From IMG/VR virus record IMGVR_UViG_3300021964_000209, positions 1-36,273 of that record: a DNA stretch of 36,273 bases. The stretch is one strand, 5' to 3'. Shown here piece after piece: positions 21,538 to 30,800 of the stretch (position 1 is its first letter; each line of letters opens with the position of its first letter). Made by a program: the position numbers and the translations under genes. The notes under the pieces are model-generated. The model did not search any database and was not told the origin of the DNA. It worked only from the letters and a program-made list of their open reading frames with translations. This DNA comes from a virus.

Positions 21538-23181
21538 TTACCAATCTGAATCATGAGTTCTAACCACTGGACTCCAGCGTGTCCCATACTCATCAACCAT
21601 TGTACCAACATTTTCATCTTCCAAACCATTTACAACAAACCCAAACGGAGCCATGTCTTGTTCTAACATGTCTTGTTGTTCTCGCATCATAGTCTGTCGT
21701 ATGTCCATATCAGTTAGTTCTTTAAAATATGTCTGGTCTGTTGCCCATGCAAACATAAACAAACACGCAACTAAATCATCTGTGCAACCATCGTCTGCTT
21801 CAAACGATTGTCCTTTAACAATAAAGGTAGATAGTTCACTAATAATCTGTAGGTCTTGAATAATAAGTTTATCATCCTCAATCATTTGTTTAAGGTTAGA
21901 ACAACCTATTCGTTTTACAGCTTTAGTTGTTCTTACACCCAACTGCGCCCTACCACCTGAGAACCCCCCACCAAGTACTTGTCCTGCACGCCCTCGCATA
22001 CTTGCCATAATAAGGTTGTCATACTCCAAGTCAAACTGCATAGTAGTCGCAACCTGTTCTCCGATGTCATTTACCTCTATGAGAACAAATGCTTGATTGT
22101 ATGCTCTTGCAACATCGTATATCTTAGCAGGAAACAATAGTGGTTTTACTTCGTTATCACGATACTTTCCAACAATTTTATACGGCATTTGCGTTACATC
22201 AAACACTAAAAATGCAGAATAGTCGTTAGATGTACCTCTTGAAACGTCAGCAGTCATCACATAGGTGTGGTCTTTCTGTGGTTTTTCAAACATATCAAAC
22301 CCAGCATTAGACGTAATTGGTGGATTGTAAGACATTGTTTTTAGTTTTTGTGCTTTAATTAAGGTATCAATACTTCCTAAAAACTCACACTCAAACTCTG
22401 TGTTGAACTGTTGTTCGCTAGTGTTCTTTATAGTTTCTGCTTTCCATTTATCATCACGGCCAGGAATTTCGCTCCAGTGAACTTCTATTGGAACGTAAGA
22501 ATTTCTTTGGTTCTCTGCATCATTCCACAATTTATAAAACATGTTCATGCCATGCGGTGTCGATACTATCATCACTTTTGTAGTTTTACCCGAACTGATT
22601 GTTGGATAGACTGAACTAAAGAATTGTTCTGCTACGTTAGAAGGAACGTATGCAAACTCATCAAGAAAAATAATATTATATGAACCACCACGAACCGCAG
22701 ATGCAGAAGTAGAACTTGCAAGAATTTTAGAACCATTTTCTAGTTCTAAAGAACCCTTGTTCCAACTCATCACTCCTTGTTGCAACCATTTAGGTAGGTG
22801 TTCATATGCGAGTTGTAACCGTCCTAGCAAGTCCCTAGCGGTTGCAGCTTTGTTAGCAAGTATCGCAACATTAACTGAAGCATTGAATAACACATAATGC
22901 AACAAATATGATATAATGGTTGTAGATTTACCAGACTGTCTAGGAAGTTTGCAGATAGTAAAACGATTGCTGTGAAATGTGCCAACCATCTCTTTTTGAA
23001 AGTCATACATCTTAAATGGAACTAAACCCTCATCCAATGACACAATCATAATATAGTTTTCTATAAAATATTGAGGGTCATTCATACACTTAGAGTATTC
23101 TTCAACCTCTTTCTTTGTCCACTCTTGGGACACATTTGCCCGTTTGAGGTTTGGATTGCCCAAATAGACGCTATCGGCCAT
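21538..23181 (-). CDS. gp17: Terminase large subunit gp17
   Basis: A 547-residue packaging motor ATPase and nuclease. The ATPase domain has Walker A LPRQSGKST (79-87) and Walker B IIFLDE (Asp174, Glu175). The nuclease domain carries the acidic residues of the RNase H fold: Asp312 in TADVSRG, Glu368/Asp371 in IEVNDIGEQ, and Asp467/Asp468 in CTDDLVACL. Size is close to T4 gp17 (610). It pumps DNA into the prohead through gp20. The start overlaps no other gene but is two bases after the oxygenase stop. Confidence 0.97.
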   Translation of the reverse strand: MADSVYLGNPNLKRANVSQEWTKKEVEEYSKCMNDPQYFIENYIMIVSLDEGLVPFKMYDFQKEMVGTFHSNRFTICKLPRQSGKSTTIISYLLHYVLFNASVNVAILANKAATARDLLGRLQLAYEHLPKWLQQGVMSWNKGSLELENGSKILASSTSASAVRGGSYNIIFLDEFAYVPSNVAEQFFSSVYPTISSGKTTKVMIVSTPHGMNMFYKLWNDAENQRNSYVPIEVHWSEIPGRDDKWKAETIKNTSEQQFNTEFECEFLGSIDTLIKAQKLKTMSYNPPITSNAGFDMFEKPQKDHTYVMTADVSRGTSNDYSAFLVFDVTQMPYKIVGKYRDNEVKPLLFPAKIYDVARAYNQAFVLIEVNDIGEQVATTMQFDLEYDNLIMASMRGRAGQVLGGGFSGGRAQLGVRTTKAVKRIGCSNLKQMIEDDKLIIQDLQIISELSTFIVKGQSFEADDGCTDDLVACLFMFAWATDQTYFKELTDMDIRQTMMREQQDMLEQDMAPFGFVVNGLEDENVGTMVDEYGTRWSPVVRTHDSDW

Positions 23182-23183
23182 TT

Positions 23184-23789
23184 TTATCTATTTCCATGTA
23201 TTAGAAAGTTACATGCTATACTTATTCTTGTTGTGTTTTTGGTGCTTGGAGCAACACCATGTTCTAACCAACTTGGAAACAATATAACCTCTCCAGCATT
23301 AAAAGGTCTTTTACCAATTACATTACTATAAGGTTTTTTCAAAAGTCCATGAGATGCGTCCATAGCTTCTTGTATTCGTGGGTCTTTAAGATATAAAATT
23401 GCATCATCTGTTGGTGTTACATAATATACTGCTGACCAAGAAGCTTCTTCGTGAATGTGTGGCATGGTACACTGACCTTCTCTTGCAATGTTTGCCCAAC
23501 TATTAATTAAACTTATGTTTGCATCGTCAATGTAAATTTCACTTAAAATTTTATTGACACTAGCGAGCATTTTTTTTCTTAATGATTCAAGACTTGTAGC
23601 ATAAGAGTCAACTCCTCCAAGTAAAGATTTATTGCTTTGCCAACCACCACCTTGCACTGGATTAAATTGAAATCCCCAACCTCGTTTTTCTCTTTCTAAG
23701 ATTTCACTTTTGATTGATTCATTATCTAAGTTTTCTAGTTTGTAATTAAAAATTGTGGTAGGCCACAATTGTTGTCTTTCTACATTCAT
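23184..23789 (-). CDS. 2OG-Fe(II) oxygenase (TIGR02466-like), third of three
   Basis: A 201-residue dioxygenase. Likely ligands are His111 and His113 in MPHIHEEASWSAVYYV, His177 in SWLEHGV and Arg188 in TTRISIACNF. It is of the same type as the protein at 9722-10300, but clearly diverged. It lies between the two terminase genes gp16 and gp17, within a transcript for DNA packaging. The ATG has AGGATTATATT upstream. The substrate is unknown. Its position suggests late expression, perhaps to hydroxylate a virion or host protein. Confidence 0.85.
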   Translation of the reverse strand: MNVERQQLWPTTIFNYKLENLDNESIKSEILEREKRGWGFQFNPVQGGGWQSNKSLLGGVDSYATSLESLRKKMLASVNKILSEIYIDDANISLINSWANIAREGQCTMPHIHEEASWSAVYYVTPTDDAILYLKDPRIQEAMDASHGLLKKPYSNVIGKRPFNAGEVILFPSWLEHGVAPSTKNTTRISIACNFLIHGNR

Positions 23790-23818
23790 AATATAATCCT
23801 AATTGTAAATCTAAAATG

Positions 23819-24253
23819 TTATTTTTTTTCTTTTAACATCTTTTGTAGTTCAGCTGTAGAACCAACGTATAGTGCGTTGTTTACTGTTCTTGGTGCGTGG
23901 TCTGGTACTTCTTTCAATTTTCTCATTTTTTCTTGTAGGTCTGCAAGTTTTTCTGTAACCTCTGCAACTTGCTTGATACCATTAAGTGCAACTTCGTATG
24001 TTCTTGGGTGTTCTGATTCTTTCGCAAGTTCTAGAATACCATCAATCGCATCTTGACCTCGTTCAATCAAGTTATAAAGATTTTCTCTTTGATATTTGTA
24101 ATCATTGTCAATGTCTTCAGCATTAAAGGCTGGATTTTGTGGATGACCATCTCTAGCATCACCAAGTCTTTTTTCAATGTCAGTTGATTCTGGAACAATC
24201 TTTTCTATAACACCTAAAGTTTTATCAAGTCGTAACGTAGTATCTTTATTCAT
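23819..24253 (-). CDS. gp16: Terminase small subunit gp16
   Basis: A 144-residue, mainly helical protein. AFNAEDIDNDYKYQRENLY, then LIERGQDAIDGILELAKESE and the coiled-coil AEVTEKLADLQEKMRKLKE, match the T4 gp16 family (164 residues), which forms a ring that recognises DNA and stimulates gp17. It overlaps the end of gp15 by eight bases and is followed by an oxygenase gene and then gp17. Confidence 0.92.
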   Translation of the reverse strand: MNKDTTLRLDKTLGVIEKIVPESTDIEKRLGDARDGHPQNPAFNAEDIDNDYKYQRENLYNLIERGQDAIDGILELAKESEHPRTYEVALNGIKQVAEVTEKLADLQEKMRKLKEVPDHAPRTVNNALYVGSTAELQKMLKEKK

Positions 24254-25046
24254 CTGAACCTGTTACTGGATTAAAGTCTTTTGCATCTTCAAAGAAAGAT
24301 GTAGTTTCGTTAAATCCAAAATCATCATCTGCATCAGCACTTGTTGGGTTTGGTGTAACTGTAAGTCTTTGTTCTCTTTTCGGCGAATTAACTTCTACGT
24401 CAGTGTATTGGTCAACTTGTACAGTTTTAATAACCTTACTAGAAGTGACAGGGCCATACAAATAAAACTTCGCAGTAAATGACAAAGTGTATATCAATGC
24501 TCTACGAGTTGTAAAGTCTCCTTGATAATTATCTTCATACGAAATAGAATTTAGTACAATAGGAACATCTCTTTTACTATCCATCGCAACATTATCATTA
24601 ATTGTCAATGTATAGTCTGGTTGGAAGTATGGAAGAATTTGTTCTACAATTTGTAATGCGTCATCAGATTGTTTTGCCATAACGTATAGTTCTATTGATA
24701 GATTATACGGTACAGGCATATACTGTGCGTCTAACTGTTTGGCTTGAGCACCTTTAACCTTTTTAAATCGTTGAACCCGATTTAGTTTACGTCCTGCGTC
24801 ATATTCTAAGTTTTGAATTTCAAATCCAATACGAGGTAAGGTAATTGCGACTTGTTTCGTCAAGTCTGCATCTTCATTCAATCGCACTAAAAACTTTTCT
24901 CTTGGGCCATACGCAAGAGGAACTTTCATAGACTGACTTATGTTTCCAGAATTATCTTTACGAACAAGGTTTATGTTGTTAAACATTGTTCCAAATGAAA
25001 CAATAACCTTTCTTATACTTTCATGATAAAATTGTTGTCCTAGCAT
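24246..25046 (-). CDS. gp15: Tail sheath stabiliser and completion protein gp15
   Basis: A 266-residue protein, close to T4 gp15 (272), which forms the ring closing the tail and binding the neck. LPRIGFEIQNLEYDAGRKLN, YMPVPYNLSIELYVMAKQSDD and the run QIVEQILPYFQPDYTLTIN match the T4 protein, where an almost identical QIVEQILPYFQP occurs. It overlaps gp14 by one base (TAATG) with GGGAG ten bases upstream. Confidence 0.95.
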   Translation of the reverse strand: MLGQQFYHESIRKVIVSFGTMFNNINLVRKDNSGNISQSMKVPLAYGPREKFLVRLNEDADLTKQVAITLPRIGFEIQNLEYDAGRKLNRVQRFKKVKGAQAKQLDAQYMPVPYNLSIELYVMAKQSDDALQIVEQILPYFQPDYTLTINDNVAMDSKRDVPIVLNSISYEDNYQGDFTTRRALIYTLSFTAKFYLYGPVTSSKVIKTVQVDQYTDVEVNSPKREQRLTVTPNPTSADADDDFGFNETTSFFEDAKDFNPVTGSDE

Positions 25047-26068
25047 TATGTATTACTCCCTACATCTCCAAATGGGTTTGATTCGCTGAAATCTAGAACT
25101 GTCACGCTTTGTGTATTAAACAACTCATTTTGTGCAGTCTTGTCAGTCACCATATCTCCTACTATATAGTCCTCTTGTATGAGATAAGAATTGTCACCTG
25201 TATCAGCAGAGTTTTCGACCAACATACTTTCACCTACAGAGGTAGAATCACTTTCACCAAGTATGTTATCACCGTCTGTTTCTTCAAGTAGTAGTCCTGC
25301 ATCGTCACCAGTTCCTAATTCAAGTCTTATTTCTTCTGTTACAGCTGAAGACTGTTCCATTGTAAATTGATGAACTAGAGCATTTGTTGATAGTTCATCT
25401 TCAATCGCATCAATGTCTGCAATACCTGTATCAATAACTTCTGCACTATAATCATACAGACGGCATCTTAGTTTGTAAACTGGATTGTTGTCCAGTTGAT
25501 AAAATGGCTCATCGTGGTCTACGAAATTAACTTGAAACATTTTGTCAAGTACAGGATGATATACTACATCTCCCTCATTTGGTCTGTCTGCGTCTGTCGC
25601 AGATGTGTCTTGTATAATATAAAAATTAGAATCGCCCGATGCAGTTGACAGAGTAGTAGAACTATCTGATTGGTCTATCGTTCCTGACTCTAATAATATA
25701 GAACCGCCAGAAGTCGTGTCTGTTGCGGTTTCTATTTGCATCTGTCGGTCTAGTTCTTGAAATCTTGTTTTATTTACAACGAAAGTAACTTCACTTAAAT
25801 TTTCTAAACCAAACTGACTCATTATTTCTTTTTCGCCTGCAAACCCACCCTCTGAATCTTCAATGTACATTTCTATAGGGTGTTGTTGTGTAAACTTAGA
25901 AAGTGAATCTTCGCCTAGTATAGTATCTTCTGCAACTAATGTGCGATCAAGATAATAAACGTCATGGCCATAAATCTGTATTGCTTCTTTTATTAGATCG
26001 CTGTAGAGAGATTGTTCGGTTGCTATTGCGGCGACATTACTTGTATGGAAAAACGAATTAATTGCCAT
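25046..26068 (-). CDS. gp14: Neck protein gp14
   Basis: A 340-residue neck protein joining head and tail. The N-terminus (SDLIKEAIQIYGHDVYYLDR) and the region KEIMSQFGLENLSEVTFVVN are those of T4 gp14. Compared with T4 (256 residues) it carries two extra Gly/Ser/Asp-rich segments with ILLESG and LLLEETDG-type motifs, about residues 118-150 and 250-310. These are typical of marine T4-like gp14. The ATG follows AGGATAACAG. Confidence 0.93.
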   Translation of the reverse strand: MAINSFFHTSNVAAIATEQSLYSDLIKEAIQIYGHDVYYLDRTLVAEDTILGEDSLSKFTQQHPIEMYIEDSEGGFAGEKEIMSQFGLENLSEVTFVVNKTRFQELDRQMQIETATDTTSGGSILLESGTIDQSDSSTTLSTASGDSNFYIIQDTSATDADRPNEGDVVYHPVLDKMFQVNFVDHDEPFYQLDNNPVYKLRCRLYDYSAEVIDTGIADIDAIEDELSTNALVHQFTMEQSSAVTEEIRLELGTGDDAGLLLEETDGDNILGESDSTSVGESMLVENSADTGDNSYLIQEDYIVGDMVTDKTAQNELFNTQSVTVLDFSESNPFGDVGSNT

Positions 26069-26071
26069 CTG

Positions 26072-26893
26072 TTATCCTATCATATAATTGATTGGGAGCT
26101 CAAATGCTAATTGTATTTGTTCTTCTAGTTTTTCTAATTCCTCTGTTGCTTGACTGAATATGGTTTCACCATTCATAGTGACACCACCTAACATTGCAAC
26201 CCCTGAGAACTTAGACAAGTTTGCACCCCACTGTCTTTTGATAAGTGCAGTTGCATATCTTTTTAAGTAAATGTCATCGTAAATATCTGTAAATGAATTT
26301 GGGTCAAGCTTCCGATAACATTCGATAATCATATAGTCTACGTCAGCAGTTATATCGTTTTCCCAATCCATATCAACGTAAAGACGATTTTGATGTTGGT
26401 TAAAACGAATGGGTGTTTCTCCCACAAGAATATGTTCTAGGAAATCTAAATTCTGCATTGTCATTTCATATTGAATGACAGACGTTGAAGAAAAATCAAA
26501 CAGGTCATTCAATCGTAATTGATAACGAACATCAAACATATTACTGCCACCGCCTGTGTCAGTAAATGGAAATACTCTGGTAACAGATACTACAGAGTTT
26601 GGAATAGGAATCCAATTGTTTCCTTCACTCCAAGTTGCAGTTACACTGGTGTCCACCACATCTGTCGCAGTAGTGTCTGAGTTTCCTCTTGCACGAGTAA
26701 CATCTGTTGATGTTATGAGATGTTTAAGATACATTCTCTCAATACCATCATAATGATATTGTGCGAAATATTGGAGTGCTTCGTCTAAACGGTCATCTAC
26801 CTGATCGTCTGAAACATTTATATCGATAACACCGAAACCTAGAGCTCTAAGACAGTATGTTTTTAATGTAGCTTTTGTTGATGGTACGGCCAT
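26072..26893 (-). CDS. gp13: Neck protein gp13
   Basis: A 273-residue protein (T4: 309) that, with gp14, seals the filled head and makes the tail joint. TLKTYCLRALGFGVIDINVSD and DEALQYFAQYHYDGIERMYLK are the conserved start. DDIYLKRYATALIKRQWGANLSKF is the conserved late part. AAGGGGAAAAGAGT precedes the ATG and an exact late box lies 21 bases upstream. Confidence 0.95.
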   Translation of the reverse strand: MAVPSTKATLKTYCLRALGFGVIDINVSDDQVDDRLDEALQYFAQYHYDGIERMYLKHLITSTDVTRARGNSDTTATDVVDTSVTATWSEGNNWIPIPNSVVSVTRVFPFTDTGGGSNMFDVRYQLRLNDLFDFSSTSVIQYEMTMQNLDFLEHILVGETPIRFNQHQNRLYVDMDWENDITADVDYMIIECYRKLDPNSFTDIYDDIYLKRYATALIKRQWGANLSKFSGVAMLGGVTMNGETIFSQATEELEKLEEQIQLAFELPINYMIG

Positions 26894-26913
26894 ACTCTTT
26901 TCCCCTTTCTACA

Positions 26914-26921
26914 TATTTATA
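26914..26921 (-). promoter_or_regulatory. T4-type late promoter box for gp13-gp17
   Basis: An exact TATAAATA on the minus strand, giving a leader of about 15 bases. It should drive the packed run gp13, gp14, gp15, gp16, oxygenase, gp17. Confidence 0.7.
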
Positions 26922-26952
26922 ATGTTCAAGGGTTGTACCCTATACCATATAT

Positions 26953-27654
26953 TTAATCAATAGTGGCGATTGGAGATGAAAGTGATTCTACCTGCCAAAC
27001 TCCATTTGTACCATCGTCTGTCAAACAAGTTATTCTTGCTCTTGAACCAACTACTGTACTACTAACGAATGTAAATGCATCGCCAGCAACATCTAAGACT
27101 GCGTTTGCAGCCGTTCCACCAGCAAGACTTAACGCGCCAACAAACTGACCACCAGACCCATCAATATTAACAATTGTACTTGTACTACCACCTACAGCTG
27201 TTAAAACTATAAAGTCATAATATAAGCCTGGATTTGTTGTTGCTGCAGCAGGTAAGTTAATTATGTTATTGTTAGTACCATGAATTAATACAGTAGAACC
27301 TGATTCTGCGGCAGTTAATGTAGCCGTAACTGCACCAGAAGCATTAAATTCAGTTTTAATTGGTTTTCTACCAGCTAAAGTAGTAGCAGTCAAATTAACA
27401 TCAAGAGTTATATTTGCACTGTCTAAAAGAACATTGCCTGATTGATCTGGAAATACAATAGAACGATCTGCTGTTGGGTCAGTAACGCTTAACGTAGTTT
27501 CAAAGGCATCAGCTGTTGCACCTTCAAAGATTATTTGAGTATCAAAAGTGTTTCCTGATGATATACCTGTAACATCAGTAACTAGTTTATTAAACTCAAT
27601 TCTGAATTCTTCAAGTGTATTATCAGGAAGTACTTGTGTCGATGATATTGACAT
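26953..27654 (-). CDS. Fibre-like virion protein
   Basis: A 233-residue, Thr/Ala/Gly/Asn-rich protein with beta-strand repeats and low charge. TFDTQIIFEGATADAFETTL, then DPTADRSIVFPDQSGNVLL, is a motif widely found at the base of tail fibres and related marine phage virion proteins. The rest resembles a beta-rich trimeric fibre or head-fibre domain (NIINLPAAATTNPGLYYDFI). It lies next to the DUF4815 gene and before the neck genes. A short fibre, or an adhesin attached to the baseplate or head, is likely; the exact T4 equivalent is unclear. Confidence 0.75.
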   Translation of the reverse strand: MSISSTQVLPDNTLEEFRIEFNKLVTDVTGISSGNTFDTQIIFEGATADAFETTLSVTDPTADRSIVFPDQSGNVLLDSANITLDVNLTATTLAGRKPIKTEFNASGAVTATLTAAESGSTVLIHGTNNNIINLPAAATTNPGLYYDFIVLTAVGGSTSTIVNIDGSGGQFVGALSLAGGTAANAVLDVAGDAFTFVSSTVVGSRARITCLTDDGTNGVWQVESLSSPIATID

Positions 27655-27656
27655 TA

Positions 27657-27887
27657 TTATTTACTCTCTACTAATTTGTTTAAGAGATTTTTAATCTCAT
27701 GCATTTCACACTTTAAGTTATTTATCTCTCTTGTAGTGTTGCGTATTTCATCTCTTTGTGCTTGTGCAGCTGCAGCTCTTTTTCTTGCGGCCGCATATGC
27801 ACTGTGATTAGTGTTAATAACCGCACCAGTTTTCATGTCCTTTACTAAGTCTGGAAATCCTTCTACTTGTCTTATATCACTATCCAT
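27657..27887 (-). CDS. Small coiled-coil protein after the DUF4815 gene
   Basis: A 76-residue protein. The N-terminus DIRQVEGFPDLVKDMKTGAV resembles short linker proteins in marine phage fibre clusters. Residues 30-76 form an Ala-rich then charged coiled coil (ARKRAAAAQAQRDEIRN, ending LLNKLVES). It overlaps the giant virion gene by eight bases. It may be a structural adapter or assembly helper for that protein; this is inferred from position. Confidence 0.7.
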   Translation of the reverse strand: MDSDIRQVEGFPDLVKDMKTGAVINTNHSAYAAARKRAAAAQAQRDEIRNTTREINNLKCEMHEIKNLLNKLVESK

Positions 27888-30800
27888 AACCTTTGTCCAA
27901 TGCCAAAATTCTTAAATCTTTAAGTCTAGGTGGAGCCGCACAGTTTGTTCCTTGCATAACAATTTTAACTTGAAATCCTGAAAATTCGTCTAATATATCT
28001 CCTCCACCATTATCTCTTAATCCAGCACTATATTGATATTCGGTGAATGATCCTCTAGTTGTTGCTGGAGCAATAGTTGTATCAGGTGAACCAGCCCCTT
28101 GTGAGGAATTGGGATTAAAAAATTCAAAAGCAAGATCGTCAAAATCTATTGCACTGTCTGTTCTTAAAAGTTTATATAAAACTTTTACATCTGAAGTTGA
28201 TGGTCTATGAACATCTACTATAACTCTTAAACTTGTTGCTGGGATTGCTAAATTAACTTGTTTAGTAAGATAGATAGCTGTGTTACTATCGCCCTCATTT
28301 TCATTTGACGATACAAAATCTGTAGTTGGAAAAACATCAGATGATGAATCAATATTATCTAGTCTATTTGCAACTGTTATTATGCCCATTCTTCCTGTAT
28401 CAATTATAGGAGAAAGTGCAGCATCGGTTGTACTCATATTGAGTCTTACTTCTAAAGATTTTCTGCCACCCAGTTCATTTGTTTCATTGATCGCAGAAGC
28501 AATAATATATGGTTTATCAAGTTCGTAATTATCATTCAATGCAAAATTTATTGGACTAATGGATTCATCATTTCTAGTATTTAGATATGACGATTGAGAA
28601 CCCGATGGGCTTGTTCCAGTAGTTACCAATGCATTAGCAGTTATTGCAGTTTTAGGTAGTGCCAGTGTTTCAATATTTGTTGAAAAATAATCCATCAATG
28701 CGTTTTCAGTTGCAGTTGCAGTTGTACCACCAACTTGAACAGAAGAACCAGTTGCCCCTACTTCTGGAGTAGTTGATGAGGTAATTGTATAACTATCAAT
28801 TCCTGTATTTCCAATAGAAGTGTGTGTTTTGTTTATTTCTGTAAGAGGCACTCTATACACCTGATAAAATTCAACTGTCGCGCCAGCTGCGTGTGTAGTT
28901 GCAGTTGTGCTGTTCACACCTCGGATAGCTCCAGATATTGTACTCCCACTAATTGTTGTATATGTTATAATTTCATCACCAATTTTAATAGTAAATGTTC
29001 CACCAGATCCACCAGTGGTATTACTATAAATTCCAGAGGTGTTGCCAAAATTAGTTCCACTCGACAATTCTATTATAGAACTAGTACTAGTGATTGCAGA
29101 TTCCAAAGTTGTTGTTAGTCCAGATGATACTTTATCTATCGTTACATTATTAACAACATCATACATATGATGATCTTGATGTTTAACTTGTATTGTTGTG
29201 CTTGCATCTGTAATAACAATTGGGTCTTCTCCCAATGTTGCAACTGGAACGTCATCATTTGTAAGTGTACAAGTTCCAGTAGATCCAGTAGTAAAAGATG
29301 CACATTTAAGTGTATATTTTAAATCTTCCATTGGAGATATTGCCCAACCAGTGTTGTTGTGAGATTTAAATAAAATTCCCCATGCTGGTTGGTCTTGAAC
29401 TGAATTACCAGAAACAATATCATCTTCACCCATTTGTGCAATCCAAACCTTGTGTTCTGGCGTGTATGATATTAAAACAATACAATATTCTGTATTTGTT
29501 TCAACATAAACAGGAGAAGGAAAAGTAAATGTTGTTGCAGTTGCACTAGTGCTATCTACAGTTATATCAGCAGCTGGTTTTATAACTCTACCAAAAGGTA
29601 TTACTGTAGGGCCAGGATATCCATTGATGACATTTCTAATTTCCATAGTAACAGGAACATTCGCGTCTTTTGCTCCAAAGAAAACATCAACAGAAGTAAT
29701 AAATCTACCTGCGGGGCCAAGAGTATCAGTTTCAGTTGGAATTGAAAACGTCTGAGCAATTGGATCAACTCGACGAGCAATTGGACTTTCCGTTGTCTGT
29801 TGAGTAGTAAAGGAAGTACTTTCATTTACATCAGTTCTAGTAACCTCAGCATTTCTTGTTGCAATAATTGTTGTTTGTTTTGTTGTTAACAATCCAACAG
29901 CTGAAAATATCGCAGTACCTACTGAGCCAGGCGCTGTTGCTGACCCAACTGTTTTGTTAGTAGAACTTGAAGTTAATTTAAATTCTACATCACCTGTTGA
30001 GAACTGTGGATTGCCTGCAACTTTGGGGTCTGGTAAATGAAACCTTCCCTTTGCATTACCAACAGCATCGGTAACAATATTAGTTCCTTGCACAAGAGTT
30101 GATGCAGCTGGTTCAGCTCCACTTTCAGTTTGGTCTGCGAAAGGATAACAGAATTTACTAACATCACGTTTGTTAAAAAACGGATACAGTCTTGTATTGG
30201 GTTTAAAACCACCACCAGAGAATTTTATAGTAACTGCTCTCATTGTTGGAATCGCAACTACCGAGAGTACTCTTTCTCCCTGACTCTCTCTATCTACACG
30301 AAGCGCAACAGAGGTATTAACACCAGTTCTGGTCTGATCCGTTCTAATACTATTTGTAGTTCTCGTCATAGTATCAGCCGTTCTCACCCTGAAGGTGCCA
30401 AATGTAAAAGTTTGACTACCAAATGTTTCCACTGATGTTTCAACAACACCTGACCATTGAGTTTGCCATGAGTTCCAAACAGTTCCAAGATTATTTCTTT
30501 CTCTTGCTAAAACCGCATCATAATCACCTTCTTTGTTAATTGTAAGGTCTGGAAGAACATCAGTTTCAAACCATGTATCTGAACTAGGAGTTAGATTTAC
30601 TTGACCAATCCAAGTAGCTGTCAGAAATGGATTAACTCTTTCTAATCTTGTTGCAAGTGGTTGGTCTAAAACTACTTCATTAGTATAAGGAAGTGTAATT
30701 AAATCACCTGTTTTTTGGTATCCGCGTGACGTTCTTACAGAATCAATAGTTGTATCTTCTATTAAATTAATGCCTTTTGATCTGTGAGCAGGTCGCAACT

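Noticed and set aside
26929-26941. AGGGT/ACCCT palindrome upstream of gp13 as a terminator.
   Set aside because: Only five pairs with a three-base loop and no T run after it on the minus strand.
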